From: Rhodovibrio salinarum DSM 9154
Lineage (GTDB): Bacteria; Pseudomonadota; Alphaproteobacteria; Kiloniellales; Rhodovibrionaceae
Assembly: GCF_000515255.1 (NCBI RefSeq)
Contig: NZ_KI911559.1
Coordinates: 3,766,693-3,830,692 of the forward strand
Length of the DNA stretch: 64,000 nt
Reading direction: 5' to 3'
Part shown: positions 42,338 through 51,826 of the stretch, piece by piece
How positions within the stretch are numbered: the stretch's first letter is position 1
Layout of the letters: every line of letters starts with the position of its first letter
Notes under the pieces: generated by a model
What the model saw: only the letters and a program-made list of their open reading frames with translations
Databases searched by the model: none
Told to the model about the DNA's origin: nothing
Program-made: the position numbers and the translations under genes

Positions 42338-42384
42338 ACACGCGTAACACGCGTTTTACACCACACCTTAACCTCTACGCGTGT
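42338..42384. promoter_or_regulatory. Three ACACGCGT motifs upstream of the ethylene-receptor-like kinase
   Basis: Direct copies lie at 42338-42345 and 42347-42354 and an inverted copy at 42377-42384, 75-121 bases before the kinase start. Clustered sites in a divergent promoter region suggest binding of a regulator, otherwise unknown. Confidence 0.4.
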
Positions 42385-42458
42385 TTCGTGTCGTGATAAC
42401 GCGGCCACCGCGCACCAAACTGCGACATAGCCGCCTGTGAACCAGCAACGGACAGCTC

Positions 42459-43775
42459 ATGCTCATCGATTCCCTCGCGGGCTTTTTCTCGTCCGACAGC
42501 TTCATGCCGCACGGCATGTGCTACCTGTGGGACCCGCTTGTACTTTGGCTGCACGCGGGGTCGGACCTCCTGATCGGGGCGGCGTACTTCTCCATCCCCG
42601 TGGTCCTGGCGCTGTTCACGATCAAGCGCCGGGACCTGCAGTATCGCTGGGTGGCCGGGCTGTTCATGCTGTTCATTGTCGCCTGCGGCACCACGCACCT
42701 GTTCGGCGTATGGACGATCTGGAACCCGGACTACGCGATCGAGGGCCTGCTGAAGGCGATCACCGCTCTTGTCTCGCTCGCCACCGCGATCGTGCTATGG
42801 CCGCTTCTGCCCAAGCTGCTCGCCTTGCCGAGCCCATCCATGCTGGCGCAGTCCAACGCCGAGCTGCAGGCGGAAATTGACCGGCGTCGGGCAGCAGAAA
42901 CGCGGTTGCAAAACCTCAACGCGGAGTTGGAAAGACGGGTCGCCGAACGTACGGCGGAACTCGAAAACAAGAATACGGCGTTTGAAGCCGAAATCGCCCA
43001 GCGCCAGGAAGTCGAACGCCAACTGGTTGCCGAACGCGACCGCGCGGAAGTCGCCAACCAAACCAAATCACAGTTTCTGGCCCTGATGAGCCACGAGTTG
43101 CGCACCCCTTTGAACGCCATCATGGGCTTTTCGGAGATGATCAAGACGGAAGCCTTCGGTCCGCTCGGCCAAGCGCGCTACCGCGAGTACGCCCACGACA
43201 TTCACGCCAGCGGCGAACACCTGTTGCAGTTGATCACCGAGATCCTCGACCTTTCGAAGATCGAAGCCGGCAAGATGGAGCTGCGAGAAGAGCAAGTTGT
43301 CCTGAACGAAGTCTCCCAGGAGACCCAACGGCTGTTCCATGACAAGGCGGCGGAACACACCCTCACCTTCGCGACCGAAACGACCGAAGCGGTCACCATC
43401 ACCGCAGACCGTCTGGCGTTGAAGCAAATGCTGATCAACCTGATATCCAATGCCCTCAAGTTCACGCCACTCGGCGGGCGCATCGACGTGTCCACCGACG
43501 TCGCCGACGATGGCAACCTCGAGATCGCGGTCACCGACACAGGCCCTGGGATGGACCAGACGGAACTCGAACAAGCGGTCCGCGCGTTCGGTCAGACCTC
43601 GGCAGGGCGCAAGGCTGGCGGCACAGGCCTGGGATTAACCCTGACCGCCGCGCTCGCCCATCTGCACGGCGGCCGGCTGGATATCGATAGCGAACCCGGC
43701 CACGGCACCACGATCACGATCGTCCTGCCCGGCGCGCGCATTCATAACTCTGTCACCGACACGGCCACAGCGTAG
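42459..43775 (+). CDS. Histidine kinase with an ETR1-like ethylene-binding domain
   Basis: A 438-residue membrane sensor kinase. Three N-terminal helices (about 25-115) align without gaps to the plant ethylene receptor ETR1: Asp36, Tyr43, Ile46, Pro47, Cys76 and His80 correspond to ETR1 Asp25, Tyr32, Ile35, Pro36, Cys65 and His69, each shifted by 11. Cys and His bind the copper ion needed for ethylene. A coiled coil (130-200) joins this to HisKA with phosphoacceptor His212 (MSHELRTPLN) and a HATPase domain with NLISNALKF, DTGPGM and GGTGLGLT. No response regulator is adjacent. There is no GAF domain, unlike plant receptors. Confidence 0.88.
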   Translation: MLIDSLAGFFSSDSFMPHGMCYLWDPLVLWLHAGSDLLIGAAYFSIPVVLALFTIKRRDLQYRWVAGLFMLFIVACGTTHLFGVWTIWNPDYAIEGLLKAITALVSLATAIVLWPLLPKLLALPSPSMLAQSNAELQAEIDRRRAAETRLQNLNAELERRVAERTAELENKNTAFEAEIAQRQEVERQLVAERDRAEVANQTKSQFLALMSHELRTPLNAIMGFSEMIKTEAFGPLGQARYREYAHDIHASGEHLLQLITEILDLSKIEAGKMELREEQVVLNEVSQETQRLFHDKAAEHTLTFATETTEAVTITADRLALKQMLINLISNALKFTPLGGRIDVSTDVADDGNLEIAVTDTGPGMDQTELEQAVRAFGQTSAGRKAGGTGLGLTLTAALAHLHGGRLDIDSEPGHGTTITIVLPGARIHNSVTDTATA

Positions 43776-43819
43776 GCGCAGACCGGACGCCCACGCCGAC
43801 ACCCAGGCGTTTTCCGCGC

Positions 43820-45202
43820 CTAGCTTGCCCCGTCGCCGATCTGCGGCGCTTCGCGCGTTGGCTCGACGCCTTCCGGCTGACCGACCACGACCACGGCCAA
43901 ATCATCCGGGTGCAGCAACTCGCCGGCCACACGCTTGGCCTGATCCAGGGTGACGCTTTCAATCAGCTGCTTGCGTTTGTCCATGTAGTCCATGCCCAGG
44001 TTCTCCTGCTGCATGGCCACCAGGATCGAGGCGATGTTGGACGTCGACGAGAGGCGCAGCGGGAAGGACCCGGTCATGTACGTCTTGGCGTCAGCCAGTT
44101 CTTCCTGCGTGGGGCCTTCCTCAGCCATCCGGCGCCATTCCTGGCGCACCACCTCCAACGCCTTGCCAACACTGGCGTTGCCGGTGCCGAGCCCGCCGCC
44201 CATCACCGAGGCGTGGTCGAGGGGGTGCAGATAGCTGTACACGGAATACACCAGACCGCGCTTCTCTCGTACCTCCGTGAACAGGCGGGACGCGAACTGG
44301 CCGCCGCCAAGGACGTAGTTCACCAAACTGGCGGCATAGTAATCCGGATCGTCACGCGCGATGCCGTCATGGCCAAGCACGACCCAGGACTGCGGCACGC
44401 TTTTCTCGACCACGACCGTCTCGCCCGCGCCCTTGGGCGCGACATCGGTGACCTGCGGCACGTCGCCGGTGGTTTCCGGCAGATCGGCGAAGGCGCGGTC
44501 GAGCAGCGGTTTCAGCTCTTCCGGCGTGATGTCGCCGACCACACCCACCATCAACCGGTCGCGCGCGAACCGGGTTTCCACGAAGTCGTGCAGATCCTGG
44601 CGCGTGATCCGCTGCAAGCTGGCTTGCGTGCCCGAGGTCGGCTGGCCGTAGGGATGGTCGGGAAACATCAGCTTATCCAGCGTCAGGTTCGCCACCGACC
44701 GGGGATCCTGCGAACGCCGCGCCAGACTGGCTTGAATCTGGCTCTTGATTCGCTGCACCGGCTCGGCGTCGAACCGCGGCTGGGTCAACGCGAGAGCCAT
44801 CAACTCGAAGGCGCGCGCGCGATTTTCGCTCAGCGTCTTGAGTGAGCCGTAGAAGGCATCCAAGCTGGCGTCGAACGACAGCTTGATCGCCTTCTGGGAA
44901 AGTGCCTGCTGGAAGTCCTGGCTGGACATCTCCCCCGCGCCCTCGTCAATCGTGGAGGCGACGAGGTTGGCGAGACCCGGCTTGTCCTCCGGATCCAATG
45001 CGGCGCCACCCCGGAAAGCCATCCGGAGCGACAGGATCGGGTTGGAGTGATCCTCGACCAGCCAGGCAGTGATCCCCTGATCGGAGACGACCTTTTGAAC
45101 TTCCGCAGCACGCACCGGGGCCGGCTGCAGGGCGACAAGCGCGGCTACCACCAACCCGGCCAAGGCACAGCGCGCCGGGGTCGTCGTCAGCGTCTTCAGC
45201 AT
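43820..45202 (-). CDS. M16 peptidase family protein, catalytically inactive partner
   Basis: A 460-residue exported protein with a signal peptide (about 1-32). It has the M16 fold: the segment LANLVASTIDEGAGEMSSQD stands where the active subunit has HxxEH, so zinc residues are missing. The C-terminal half has YSVYSYLHPLDHASVMGGG and SFPLRLSSTSNIAS. It probably pairs with the adjacent active M16 protein, as in other two-subunit periplasmic M16 peptidases. The gene starts 30 bases after that gene's stop. Confidence 0.88.
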   Translation of the reverse strand: MLKTLTTTPARCALAGLVVAALVALQPAPVRAAEVQKVVSDQGITAWLVEDHSNPILSLRMAFRGGAALDPEDKPGLANLVASTIDEGAGEMSSQDFQQALSQKAIKLSFDASLDAFYGSLKTLSENRARAFELMALALTQPRFDAEPVQRIKSQIQASLARRSQDPRSVANLTLDKLMFPDHPYGQPTSGTQASLQRITRQDLHDFVETRFARDRLMVGVVGDITPEELKPLLDRAFADLPETTGDVPQVTDVAPKGAGETVVVEKSVPQSWVVLGHDGIARDDPDYYAASLVNYVLGGGQFASRLFTEVREKRGLVYSVYSYLHPLDHASVMGGGLGTGNASVGKALEVVRQEWRRMAEEGPTQEELADAKTYMTGSFPLRLSSTSNIASILVAMQQENLGMDYMDKRKQLIESVTLDQAKRVAGELLHPDDLAVVVVGQPEGVEPTREAPQIGDGAS

Positions 45203-45232
45203 CGTGAATGTTCCTGCTTTGGGTAAAGCGGA

Positions 45233-46603
45233 TTAGCTGGTCGGTTCGGGCTTCAGCACCGCGGTGACCGAGGAATCCGGGTCGAGCACCTGCTTCGCCG
45301 CGGCCTCGACCTGCTCCGGCGTGACCTCGGAAATGCGCTGTGGCCAAGCCTCAATGTCCTCGACCGTGCGGCCGGTCACCAGCGACTGGCCGATCACCCG
45401 GGGGGCGGTGTTGACATCGTCCTGGGCGTAGACGGCATCCGCGCGCAGCCGGTCGATCGCGTTGGCGACCTCTTGCTTGGTGACGCCTTCGCTCAACAGC
45501 GTCTCGATCTCCGCGCGCAAGGCCTGCTCGGCCTTGGCGAGATCGATATCCGGGCGCGGCGAAATGTAGAAACCGAAGTCGGTGGTATCGACCGAGCTGG
45601 GCGAATACCAACTGCCAGCGGACACCGCGACGGCATCTTCCACCACCAGACGTTCGTACAGCCGGCTGGTCGGGCCACCGCCCAACACCTCGCTCAGGAG
45701 CTGCAAGGCGTAGGGCGTCACCGCGTCGTCCGCGGTGTTGTAGCTGGGCGCCAGATAGCGGATCGACAGGGAGGGTTGGCGCACCCGCGAACTCTCCAAC
45801 TCAACCCGGCGCGGGGCGTTCTGCTTCGGCTCGGCGATCCGGTCGCGGTCGGGCACCTCGGCTTTTGGGATCGGCCCGTAATACTTCTCCGCGAGCGGCC
45901 GGACCTCCTCGGCCGTGACGTCGCCAGCGATCACCAACACCGCATTGTTCGGTGCGTACCACCGCTCGTAGAACGCCTGCATGTCGTCGGCCGACACGGT
46001 TTCCAGCGTCTGCTTCCAACCGATGATCGGCGTGCCGTAGGGGTGGTGCAGAAACAGCGAGGCGTTCGCCATCTCAGACAACTTGCCGGACGGGTTGGTC
46101 TCCACCCGCTGGGCGCGCTCTTCCATGACCACCTGGCGTTCGGTCTTCACGTCTTCGGGCTGGAGCTCCAGGTTCTCCATCCGGTCGGCCTCAAGCTCCA
46201 TGATCAGCCCGAGCCGATCCTTGGCGACCGTCTGGTAATAGCCCGTGTAATCGTAGCTGGTGAAGGCGTTCTCGCGCCCGCCATTGCGCGCGACGATGTC
46301 GGAGAACTCGCCGTCCGGGTGCTTCTCCGTACCCTTGAACATCATGTGTTCGAGGATGTGGGCGATACCGGCCTTTTGGATCGGCTCGTCGGCGCTGCCG
46401 ACCTTGTACCAGAGCATCTGGGTGACGATCGGCGCGCGGCGGTTGGTGACCACCACCACCTGCAACCCATTGTCGAGCGTGAAAGTCTCCGGATTAAAGA
46501 TCTGGGCGCGCCCCTGGCCGGGGGCGGCAACTGCAGCGACCGCGAGCGCGAACACGCCCAGGGCGGCCGTCAACAAACGGGGAAATCGGTGCATCGGATC
46601 CAC
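45233..46603 (-). CDS. M16 zinc peptidase, active subunit
   Basis: A 456-residue exported protein with an N-terminal signal (about 1-33). The inverted zinc motif HILEH is at 82-86, and the third zinc ligand Glu lies in IMELEADRMENL near 155. It should degrade peptides or misfolded proteins in the periplasm together with the inactive partner encoded next. An alternative start is Met4. It lies downstream of ileS, lspA and the DUF3035 gene in one direction. Confidence 0.9.
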   Translation of the reverse strand: MDPMHRFPRLLTAALGVFALAVAAVAAPGQGRAQIFNPETFTLDNGLQVVVVTNRRAPIVTQMLWYKVGSADEPIQKAGIAHILEHMMFKGTEKHPDGEFSDIVARNGGRENAFTSYDYTGYYQTVAKDRLGLIMELEADRMENLELQPEDVKTERQVVMEERAQRVETNPSGKLSEMANASLFLHHPYGTPIIGWKQTLETVSADDMQAFYERWYAPNNAVLVIAGDVTAEEVRPLAEKYYGPIPKAEVPDRDRIAEPKQNAPRRVELESSRVRQPSLSIRYLAPSYNTADDAVTPYALQLLSEVLGGGPTSRLYERLVVEDAVAVSAGSWYSPSSVDTTDFGFYISPRPDIDLAKAEQALRAEIETLLSEGVTKQEVANAIDRLRADAVYAQDDVNTAPRVIGQSLVTGRTVEDIEAWPQRISEVTPEQVEAAAKQVLDPDSSVTAVLKPEPTS

Positions 46604-46776
46604 GAACCTCGCGCGGGTGAACGGGCACGGGTCACACCGGCAGGTCGCGACGCCCGATCAAACGGGCCACGATGCACGCCGGCGTTCCGAGCGACCATAT
46701 GGCGACCGCGCCGCCCGTGGGCAACACGATCAAACATGACGATCTTGGGGCAGCCGGCACGACAGTCCGGCCGGCG

Positions 46777-47361
46777 CTACAGACCGCCCAGGATCCCGCG
46801 GTCTTCGCGCTCCTGAATGGGCACCTCGCCGTCCTCGAGCGGCTTGCCCTGGGCACGGTTCTCGCGCAGGCGTCTGGCTTCCGCCTGGGCATCGACGACC
46901 TCACCCGGCTGCTCGGGATCGCGCCAGAAAATATAGTCGTCGAGCGGCCCCTGCAGGTCTTCCGCCCGCTCCGCCGCCTCGCGGGCCACGGTCTGGCGGA
47001 TGTCGGCAGGCGCCGCCCCGGCGTTGGCGTTGGCGAGCAGCCGCTGCTCGCCGTCACTCAGACCGCCACGACCGCCCGGCATCCCCGGTTGTTCCTGGCC
47101 TGTGGCCGGCGATGCCAACAGAGCCTGCTGGGCGCGCACCCGCGGGCTGGTCGCCTGCGGCCGCCCGCCGCCGGCACGTGGTGGCGGCAGCTCGCTCAAG
47201 CTGGGCGGCATTTCGAGCGGCTCATGCTCCGCGACCTTGAACTCGTCAGGCGCGGTCTGCTTGAGCCCCAGGCTGGTGCGCCAGCTGTCGCTGCAGCCGG
47301 CAAGCGCAGGCAGCGCCAGCAGCAGGACCGTGACGAGGCGGATTGGGCGGCGGTGTGTCAT
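46777..47361 (-). CDS. DUF3035 lipoprotein
   Basis: A 194-residue lipoprotein. The signal peptide ends in the lipobox LAGC (Cys near 22). The mature protein is Pro/Gln-rich and has LEMPPSLSELPPP and LDDYIFWRDPEQPGEVVDAQ. DUF3035 proteins are regularly encoded between lspA and the M16 genes in alphaproteobacteria. The function is unknown. ATG 47361 was chosen because the frame upstream is not signal-like. Confidence 0.85.
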   Translation of the reverse strand: MTHRRPIRLVTVLLLALPALAGCSDSWRTSLGLKQTAPDEFKVAEHEPLEMPPSLSELPPPRAGGGRPQATSPRVRAQQALLASPATGQEQPGMPGGRGGLSDGEQRLLANANAGAAPADIRQTVAREAAERAEDLQGPLDDYIFWRDPEQPGEVVDAQAEARRLRENRAQGKPLEDGEVPIQEREDRGILGGL

Positions 47362-47447
47362 GGCGCGGCTCGGCGCTCCATCAATCGGCATCAGTGGGCG
47401 GGGCTCGGCGCACGGGCGTCCCAGAGAGGGGTGCACGCGCCTGACTG

Positions 47448-47918
47448 TTACGCGCTTTCCCGGTCCCGGCGCAAGAAGGCGTCGAGCAAGAGCACGCCAA
47501 CTCCAACCACGATCGCGCTGTCAGCGACATTGAAGGCGGGCCAGTGCCAGCCGGCAGCGTGGACATCCAGGAAATCGACCACGGCGCCGAAGCGCAGACG
47601 ATCGATCACGTTGCCGATCGCCCCGCCCACGATCAACCCGATGGCAAGCGCGGTCCAACGCCCGTGCCTCCCGGTGTGGAGCCAGTACAGCAGCCCACCG
47701 GCGACGATCGTGGCGAACGCCGACAGAAGCCACGGCTGCCAAGGATTCCCAGCCCCCAGCAAACCGAACGACACGCCGGGGTTCCAGACCAGCACGAGGT
47801 TGAAGAACCCAGTGACCTCGATCCGCCGCGGCGGCTGCATCAGGTCCAGAATCCACAGCTTGCTGACCTGGTCGGCGACCAGAACCACCGCCGCCATGAC
47901 GAGGCCGAACCGGAACAT
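47448..47918 (-). CDS. lspA: Lipoprotein signal peptidase
   Basis: A 156-residue membrane aspartyl peptidase with four helices. Conserved blocks: VADQVSKLWI near 16, NPGVSFGLL near 46, GNVIDRLRFGAVVDFLD with a catalytic Asp near 105-115, and FNVADSAIVVG with the second. It cleaves the signal peptide of lipoproteins after diacylglyceryl transfer, including the DUF3035 lipoprotein next door. It follows ileS by 57 bases, a common gene order. Confidence 0.95.
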   Translation of the reverse strand: MFRFGLVMAAVVLVADQVSKLWILDLMQPPRRIEVTGFFNLVLVWNPGVSFGLLGAGNPWQPWLLSAFATIVAGGLLYWLHTGRHGRWTALAIGLIVGGAIGNVIDRLRFGAVVDFLDVHAAGWHWPAFNVADSAIVVGVGVLLLDAFLRRDRESA

Positions 47919-47975
47919 GGTAGATGCCCTTGCGCGCTTACCGAGAGAAGCAGGTATTTCGCATCGACCCGCCGG

Positions 47976-50822
47976 CTATTCCGCCGCCGCGCCCAAGGCG
48001 TGGACAGCGTCGGCACAGCGCGCGCAAGTCTCCGGCGCCTTGGGATCACGATCGACCTCGGGCAGCACCTGCCAACAGCGCTGACACTTCTGCCCCTCGG
48101 CCAGGCCGGGCTTGACCGCCACGCCGGGCACCTCCTCCAGGCGGTAGGCATCCTCCGGTCCGGCGCCCTGCTCGACCGTGATCTGCGAGGTGATGCAGAC
48201 CAGCGCCAGGTCGACGTCGGCGACCGCGTCCAGCAACGCGTCGTCGTTGATGTAGACGGTCGGGTGCGCCTGCAGGCTGGCGCCGATGCGCTTGGCCTCC
48301 CGCTCGCGTTCCAGCGCGCCGGTAACCACCCGGCGAACCTTGCGGACCTTGGCCCACTTGTCCGCCAGCGGCTGATCCGCCCAGGCGTCGGCCACCTCCG
48401 GGAACAGGCGCTCGTGCACGCTCGCTTCCGGTCCCGTGCCGCGCGCCCACCAGGCCTCCTCTGCGGTGAACGCCAGGATCGGCGCCAGCCAGGCGGTCAG
48501 GTGGTGGAACAGCGCGTCCAGCACCGTCCGGCAGGCCTTGCGCCGGATGCTGTCCGGCCGGTCGCAGTAGAGCACGTCCTTGCGGATGTCGAAGTAGAAG
48601 GCCGACAGGTCGATCTCGCAAAAGCGGTACAGCTCGCGGTAGACGCTCATCAGGTCGTAGCGCCGGATCGCCGGCATGATCGCCCGATCGATCTCCCACA
48701 GGCGGTGCAGCACCCAGCGCTCCAGCTCCGGCATCTCGGCCGGCTGGACGCGCTCGCTCTCGGTGAAGCCGTCCAGGTTGCCGATCAGGAAGCGCAAGGT
48801 GTTGCGCATCCGCCGATAGGCATCGGCCTGGTAGCGCAGGATCTCGTCGCCGATCCGCAGATCCTCGCTGTAGTCCGAGGCGACCACCCAGAGACGCAGG
48901 ATGTCCGCGCCCTTCTCCGCCATGATGTCTTGCGGGGCGATCACGTTGCCGAGCGACTTCGACATCTTGCGCCCGTGCGGGTCGAGCACGAAGCCGTGGG
49001 TCAGCACGCCCTCGTAGGGCGCATGCCCGCGCGTGCCCGCGCTTTCCAGCATGGAGGTGTGGAACCAGCCGCGATGCTGGTCGGAGCCCTCCAGGTACAG
49101 GCTGGCCGGCCACTTCAGGTCGTCGCGCGCCTCCAGCACGAAAGCGTGGGTGGAACCGCTGTCGAACCAGACCTCGACGACGTCGAAGACCTGCTCGTAG
49201 TCCTGGGCGTCGTAGGCATTGCCCAGGAATCGCTGAGCGTCCGAGTTGAACCAGGCATCGCCGCCTTCCTGTTCGAACACCTGCGCGATGCGCTCGATCA
49301 CTTGGGCGTCGCGCAGCGGCTCGCCCGTCTGCTTGTGCACGAAGATCGGCAGCGGCACGCCCCACTTGCGCTGACGCGACACGCACCAGTCGGGGCGGTT
49401 CTCGATCATCGAGTAGAGGCGGGTCTTGCCCGAGGCCGGATAGAAGTCGGTCTCCTCGATCGCCGCCAGGGCCTTCTTCCGCAGGTCGTTCGTCTCCATC
49501 GAGATGAACCACTGCGGGGTGTTGCGGAAGATCAGCGGCACCTTGGAGCGCCAGGAGTGCGGGTAGGAGTGGCGCAGCTTGCCCTGCGTGACCAACTTGC
49601 CCGCGTCCTTGAGCGCGTCGATCACCCGGCCGTTGGCGTCGCCGTGCTTGCCCTCGGGCGTGTAGACGCGCGCGCCGGCGAACAGCGGTACGCTCTCGAC
49701 GAAGTAGCCGTCGGCGTCGACGTTGTGCGGCATCGCCAGGCCGTGCTGACGGCCCAGCAGCCAGTCGTCTGTGCCGTGCCCGGGGGCGACGTGCACGAAG
49801 CCGGTGCCCTGGTCCATCGTGACGAACCCGCCGGCCAGCAGCGGCACGTCGAACTCGTAGCCCTGGCCGCGGAAGGGGTGCGCCGCCAGCGTCCCGTCAA
49901 GCTCGGCGCCCTTGAACTCGGCGACCACCTTATAGCCGTCGATCGCGGTGTCGCTCGCCACCTGTTCTACCAGGGCCTTACCGACGACCAGCTTCTCGCC
50001 CGTCTGCGCCAGACTGCCCTCGCCCGGCTCGGTTACCTCGATCACCGCATAGGTCTCCTCGGCGTCGTAGGCGATCGCGCGGTTGCCCGGGATGGTCCAG
50101 GGCGTGGTGGTCCAGATCACCACACTGGCGTCGGACAGCGCCGCGTGGCTGGCGGTGACGACCGGAAAGCGCACCCAGATCGTGCGCGAGGTGTGCTCGT
50201 GGTACTCGACCTCCGCGTCGGCGAGCGCGGTCTTCTCCGCAACCGACCAGAGGACCGGGCGGTCGCCGCGATACATCCCGCCGTTCTGCAGGAACTTGCC
50301 GATCTCGCGGACGATCTGCGCCTCGACCGGGTAGGACATCGTCAGGTACGGGTCCGCCCAATTGCCGACCACGCCGAAACGCTTGAACTCCTCGATCTGC
50401 TGGGAGATCCAGTAGTCCGCGAACTCCCGGCACTCCCGGCGGAACTCGACCGGATCGATGCTGTCCTTGTCCTGGCCCTGTTTGCGGTAGCCCTCCTCGA
50501 CCTTCCATTCGATCGGCAGGCCGTGGCAGTCCCAACCAGGAACGTAGTGGGCGTCGTAGCCCAGCATCTGCATCGAGCGGTTGATCGCGTCCTTCAGGAT
50601 CTTGTTGAGCGCGTGGCCCATGTGCAGATGGCCGTTGGCATAGGGCGGGCCGTCGTGCAGGACGAACTTCTCCCGGCCCTTGGACTGTTCGCGCAGCCGC
50701 CCGAACAGGTCCATCTCGTCCCAGGCCTTAAGCGTTTCCGGCTCGCGCTGCGGCAGGCGCGCGCGCATCGGGAAATTGTCGGCGCGGGGCAGGAAGACGG
50801 TCGATTTGTAGTCGACGCTCAT
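47976..50822 (-). CDS. ileS: Isoleucyl-tRNA synthetase
   Basis: A 948-residue class I synthetase. HMGH is at 67-70, KMSKSLGN near 605-612, the editing domain between them holds GTGFVHVAPGHGTDDW, and the C-terminal zinc motif is CQRCWQVLPEVD with CARCADAV. Start ATG 50822 gives the usual MSVDYKSTVFLP beginning. No T-box leader was seen. It is the first gene of a leftward run with lspA, the DUF3035 lipoprotein and two M16 peptidases. Confidence 0.96.
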   Translation of the reverse strand: MSVDYKSTVFLPRADNFPMRARLPQREPETLKAWDEMDLFGRLREQSKGREKFVLHDGPPYANGHLHMGHALNKILKDAINRSMQMLGYDAHYVPGWDCHGLPIEWKVEEGYRKQGQDKDSIDPVEFRRECREFADYWISQQIEEFKRFGVVGNWADPYLTMSYPVEAQIVREIGKFLQNGGMYRGDRPVLWSVAEKTALADAEVEYHEHTSRTIWVRFPVVTASHAALSDASVVIWTTTPWTIPGNRAIAYDAEETYAVIEVTEPGEGSLAQTGEKLVVGKALVEQVASDTAIDGYKVVAEFKGAELDGTLAAHPFRGQGYEFDVPLLAGGFVTMDQGTGFVHVAPGHGTDDWLLGRQHGLAMPHNVDADGYFVESVPLFAGARVYTPEGKHGDANGRVIDALKDAGKLVTQGKLRHSYPHSWRSKVPLIFRNTPQWFISMETNDLRKKALAAIEETDFYPASGKTRLYSMIENRPDWCVSRQRKWGVPLPIFVHKQTGEPLRDAQVIERIAQVFEQEGGDAWFNSDAQRFLGNAYDAQDYEQVFDVVEVWFDSGSTHAFVLEARDDLKWPASLYLEGSDQHRGWFHTSMLESAGTRGHAPYEGVLTHGFVLDPHGRKMSKSLGNVIAPQDIMAEKGADILRLWVVASDYSEDLRIGDEILRYQADAYRRMRNTLRFLIGNLDGFTESERVQPAEMPELERWVLHRLWEIDRAIMPAIRRYDLMSVYRELYRFCEIDLSAFYFDIRKDVLYCDRPDSIRRKACRTVLDALFHHLTAWLAPILAFTAEEAWWARGTGPEASVHERLFPEVADAWADQPLADKWAKVRKVRRVVTGALEREREAKRIGASLQAHPTVYINDDALLDAVADVDLALVCITSQITVEQGAGPEDAYRLEEVPGVAVKPGLAEGQKCQRCWQVLPEVDRDPKAPETCARCADAVHALGAAAE

Positions 50823-51144
50823 TATGCGAAAACTCTCGAAAACAGCGCGGATGACGACGGGCGCGCGCTCGAAGCGCAACTAAAGCCGGTGGCGTGCAGG
50901 CAGCTGACGGCCGTGCGCGCTTTGAGCGCGCGCGACTGTATCAACGCCCTGAAAGCGGTCAAGGCACAGGCGGTGCCCACCGATCCGAAACCGCCGTCCG
51001 CCTTGCGACCTCGCCAGCCATCCCTGCGACCGAAACGCCACAGAGGCGTCATCCCTGGACGCTTGCGTTGCGGGATCAACTGTGGATATTGCATGCGGTC
51101 TTAACGCCACCGCAAGAAATCGTTCGCTTTCGCGGGACAACTCA
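50823..51144. other. Divergent intergenic region between ileS and the PmtA-like gene
   Basis: This 322-base gap contains a GC-rich hairpin GCGCGCT-TTG-AGCGCGC (50915-50931) and alternating GC runs. No gene, tRNA or riboswitch was recognised. Confidence 0.5.
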
Positions 51145-51741
51145 ATGGCCAAAAAGCCGACTGAACTGTCGCTGTTCCTGCGCCGCTGGATCGCGCACCC
51201 GCTGCGCGTTGGCGCGGTACTGCCTTCATCACCCAGCCTGTGCCGGATGGTCGCACGCAATACGGTAACCAGCCCCGATGAGCTGGTGATGGAACTGGGG
51301 GCGGGCACCGGCACGGTGACCGATTACCTGATCGCCGCCGGCCTACCGGAAGAACGGCTGATCCTGGTCGAGCTGGACCCGGACTACGTCGCTTACCTGC
51401 GCACGCGTTTCCCCAAGGCGACCGTGATCGAGGGCGACGCCAGCCAGCCGCGCAAACTGCTCGAGCCCGACTTGGTCGGCAAGCTGGACACGGTCATCTC
51501 CGGCATTCCCGCGCTGCAGTTCCCGCTGGCCAAGCAGCGCGCCTACATGGACGAGTGCTTTTCGATCCTGCGCGAAGGCGGGCAGGTGCTGCAGTACACC
51601 TATTCGCTGAAATCGCCGCTGCCCTACGAGAAGCTGCAGATGACCGGCCGGCGGCTGGGTCTGACGTTGGCCAACCTCCCGCCAGCACACCTCTGGTGCT
51701 ACCTGCGCCCCGAGCCGGCACTCGCCGCCGCGGCAGAGTAG
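51145..51741 (+). CDS. Phospholipid N-methyltransferase-like protein (PmtA-like)
   Basis: A 198-residue SAM-dependent methyltransferase. The SAM motif VMELGAGTGTVTDYL is near residue 48, LILVELDPDYVAYL holds the acidic loop, and SGIPALQFPL the catalytic region. The beginning WIAHPLRVGAVLPSSPSLCR is typical of the Sinorhizobium-type phosphatidylethanolamine methyltransferases, which also match the rRNA adenine dimethylase fold. It may make phosphatidylcholine or its precursors. It diverges from ileS and is closed by a strong terminator. Confidence 0.75.
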   Translation: MAKKPTELSLFLRRWIAHPLRVGAVLPSSPSLCRMVARNTVTSPDELVMELGAGTGTVTDYLIAAGLPEERLILVELDPDYVAYLRTRFPKATVIEGDASQPRKLLEPDLVGKLDTVISGIPALQFPLAKQRAYMDECFSILREGGQVLQYTYSLKSPLPYEKLQMTGRRLGLTLANLPPAHLWCYLRPEPALAAAAE

Positions 51742-51787
51742 CCGAACCGTCGGCGTGAACGCGCCCCATCCTGTTTGAAGCGAGGAC

Positions 51788-51825
51788 CAGGTCGGGCAAG
51801 GTCAAGGCACCTTGCCCGACCTGGC
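51788..51825. terminator. Bidirectional intrinsic terminator between converging genes
   Basis: Perfect 16-bp arms CCAGGTCGGGCAAGGT (51788-51803) and its complement (51810-51825) flank a 6-base loop. CTTTAG follows on the + strand. It lies between the PmtA-like gene and the stop codon of bluB. Confidence 0.75.
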
Positions 51826-51826
51826 T

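Noticed and set aside
47544-51104. An 1186-codon open frame on the + strand across ileS and lspA
   Set aside because: It runs antisense to ileS, whose motifs HMGH and KMSKS are intact; long antisense frames are expected in this high-GC sequence.
50823-51144. Possible T-box or other riboswitch upstream of ileS
   Set aside because: No T-box sequence was visible and such leaders are not expected for ileS in alphaproteobacteria.
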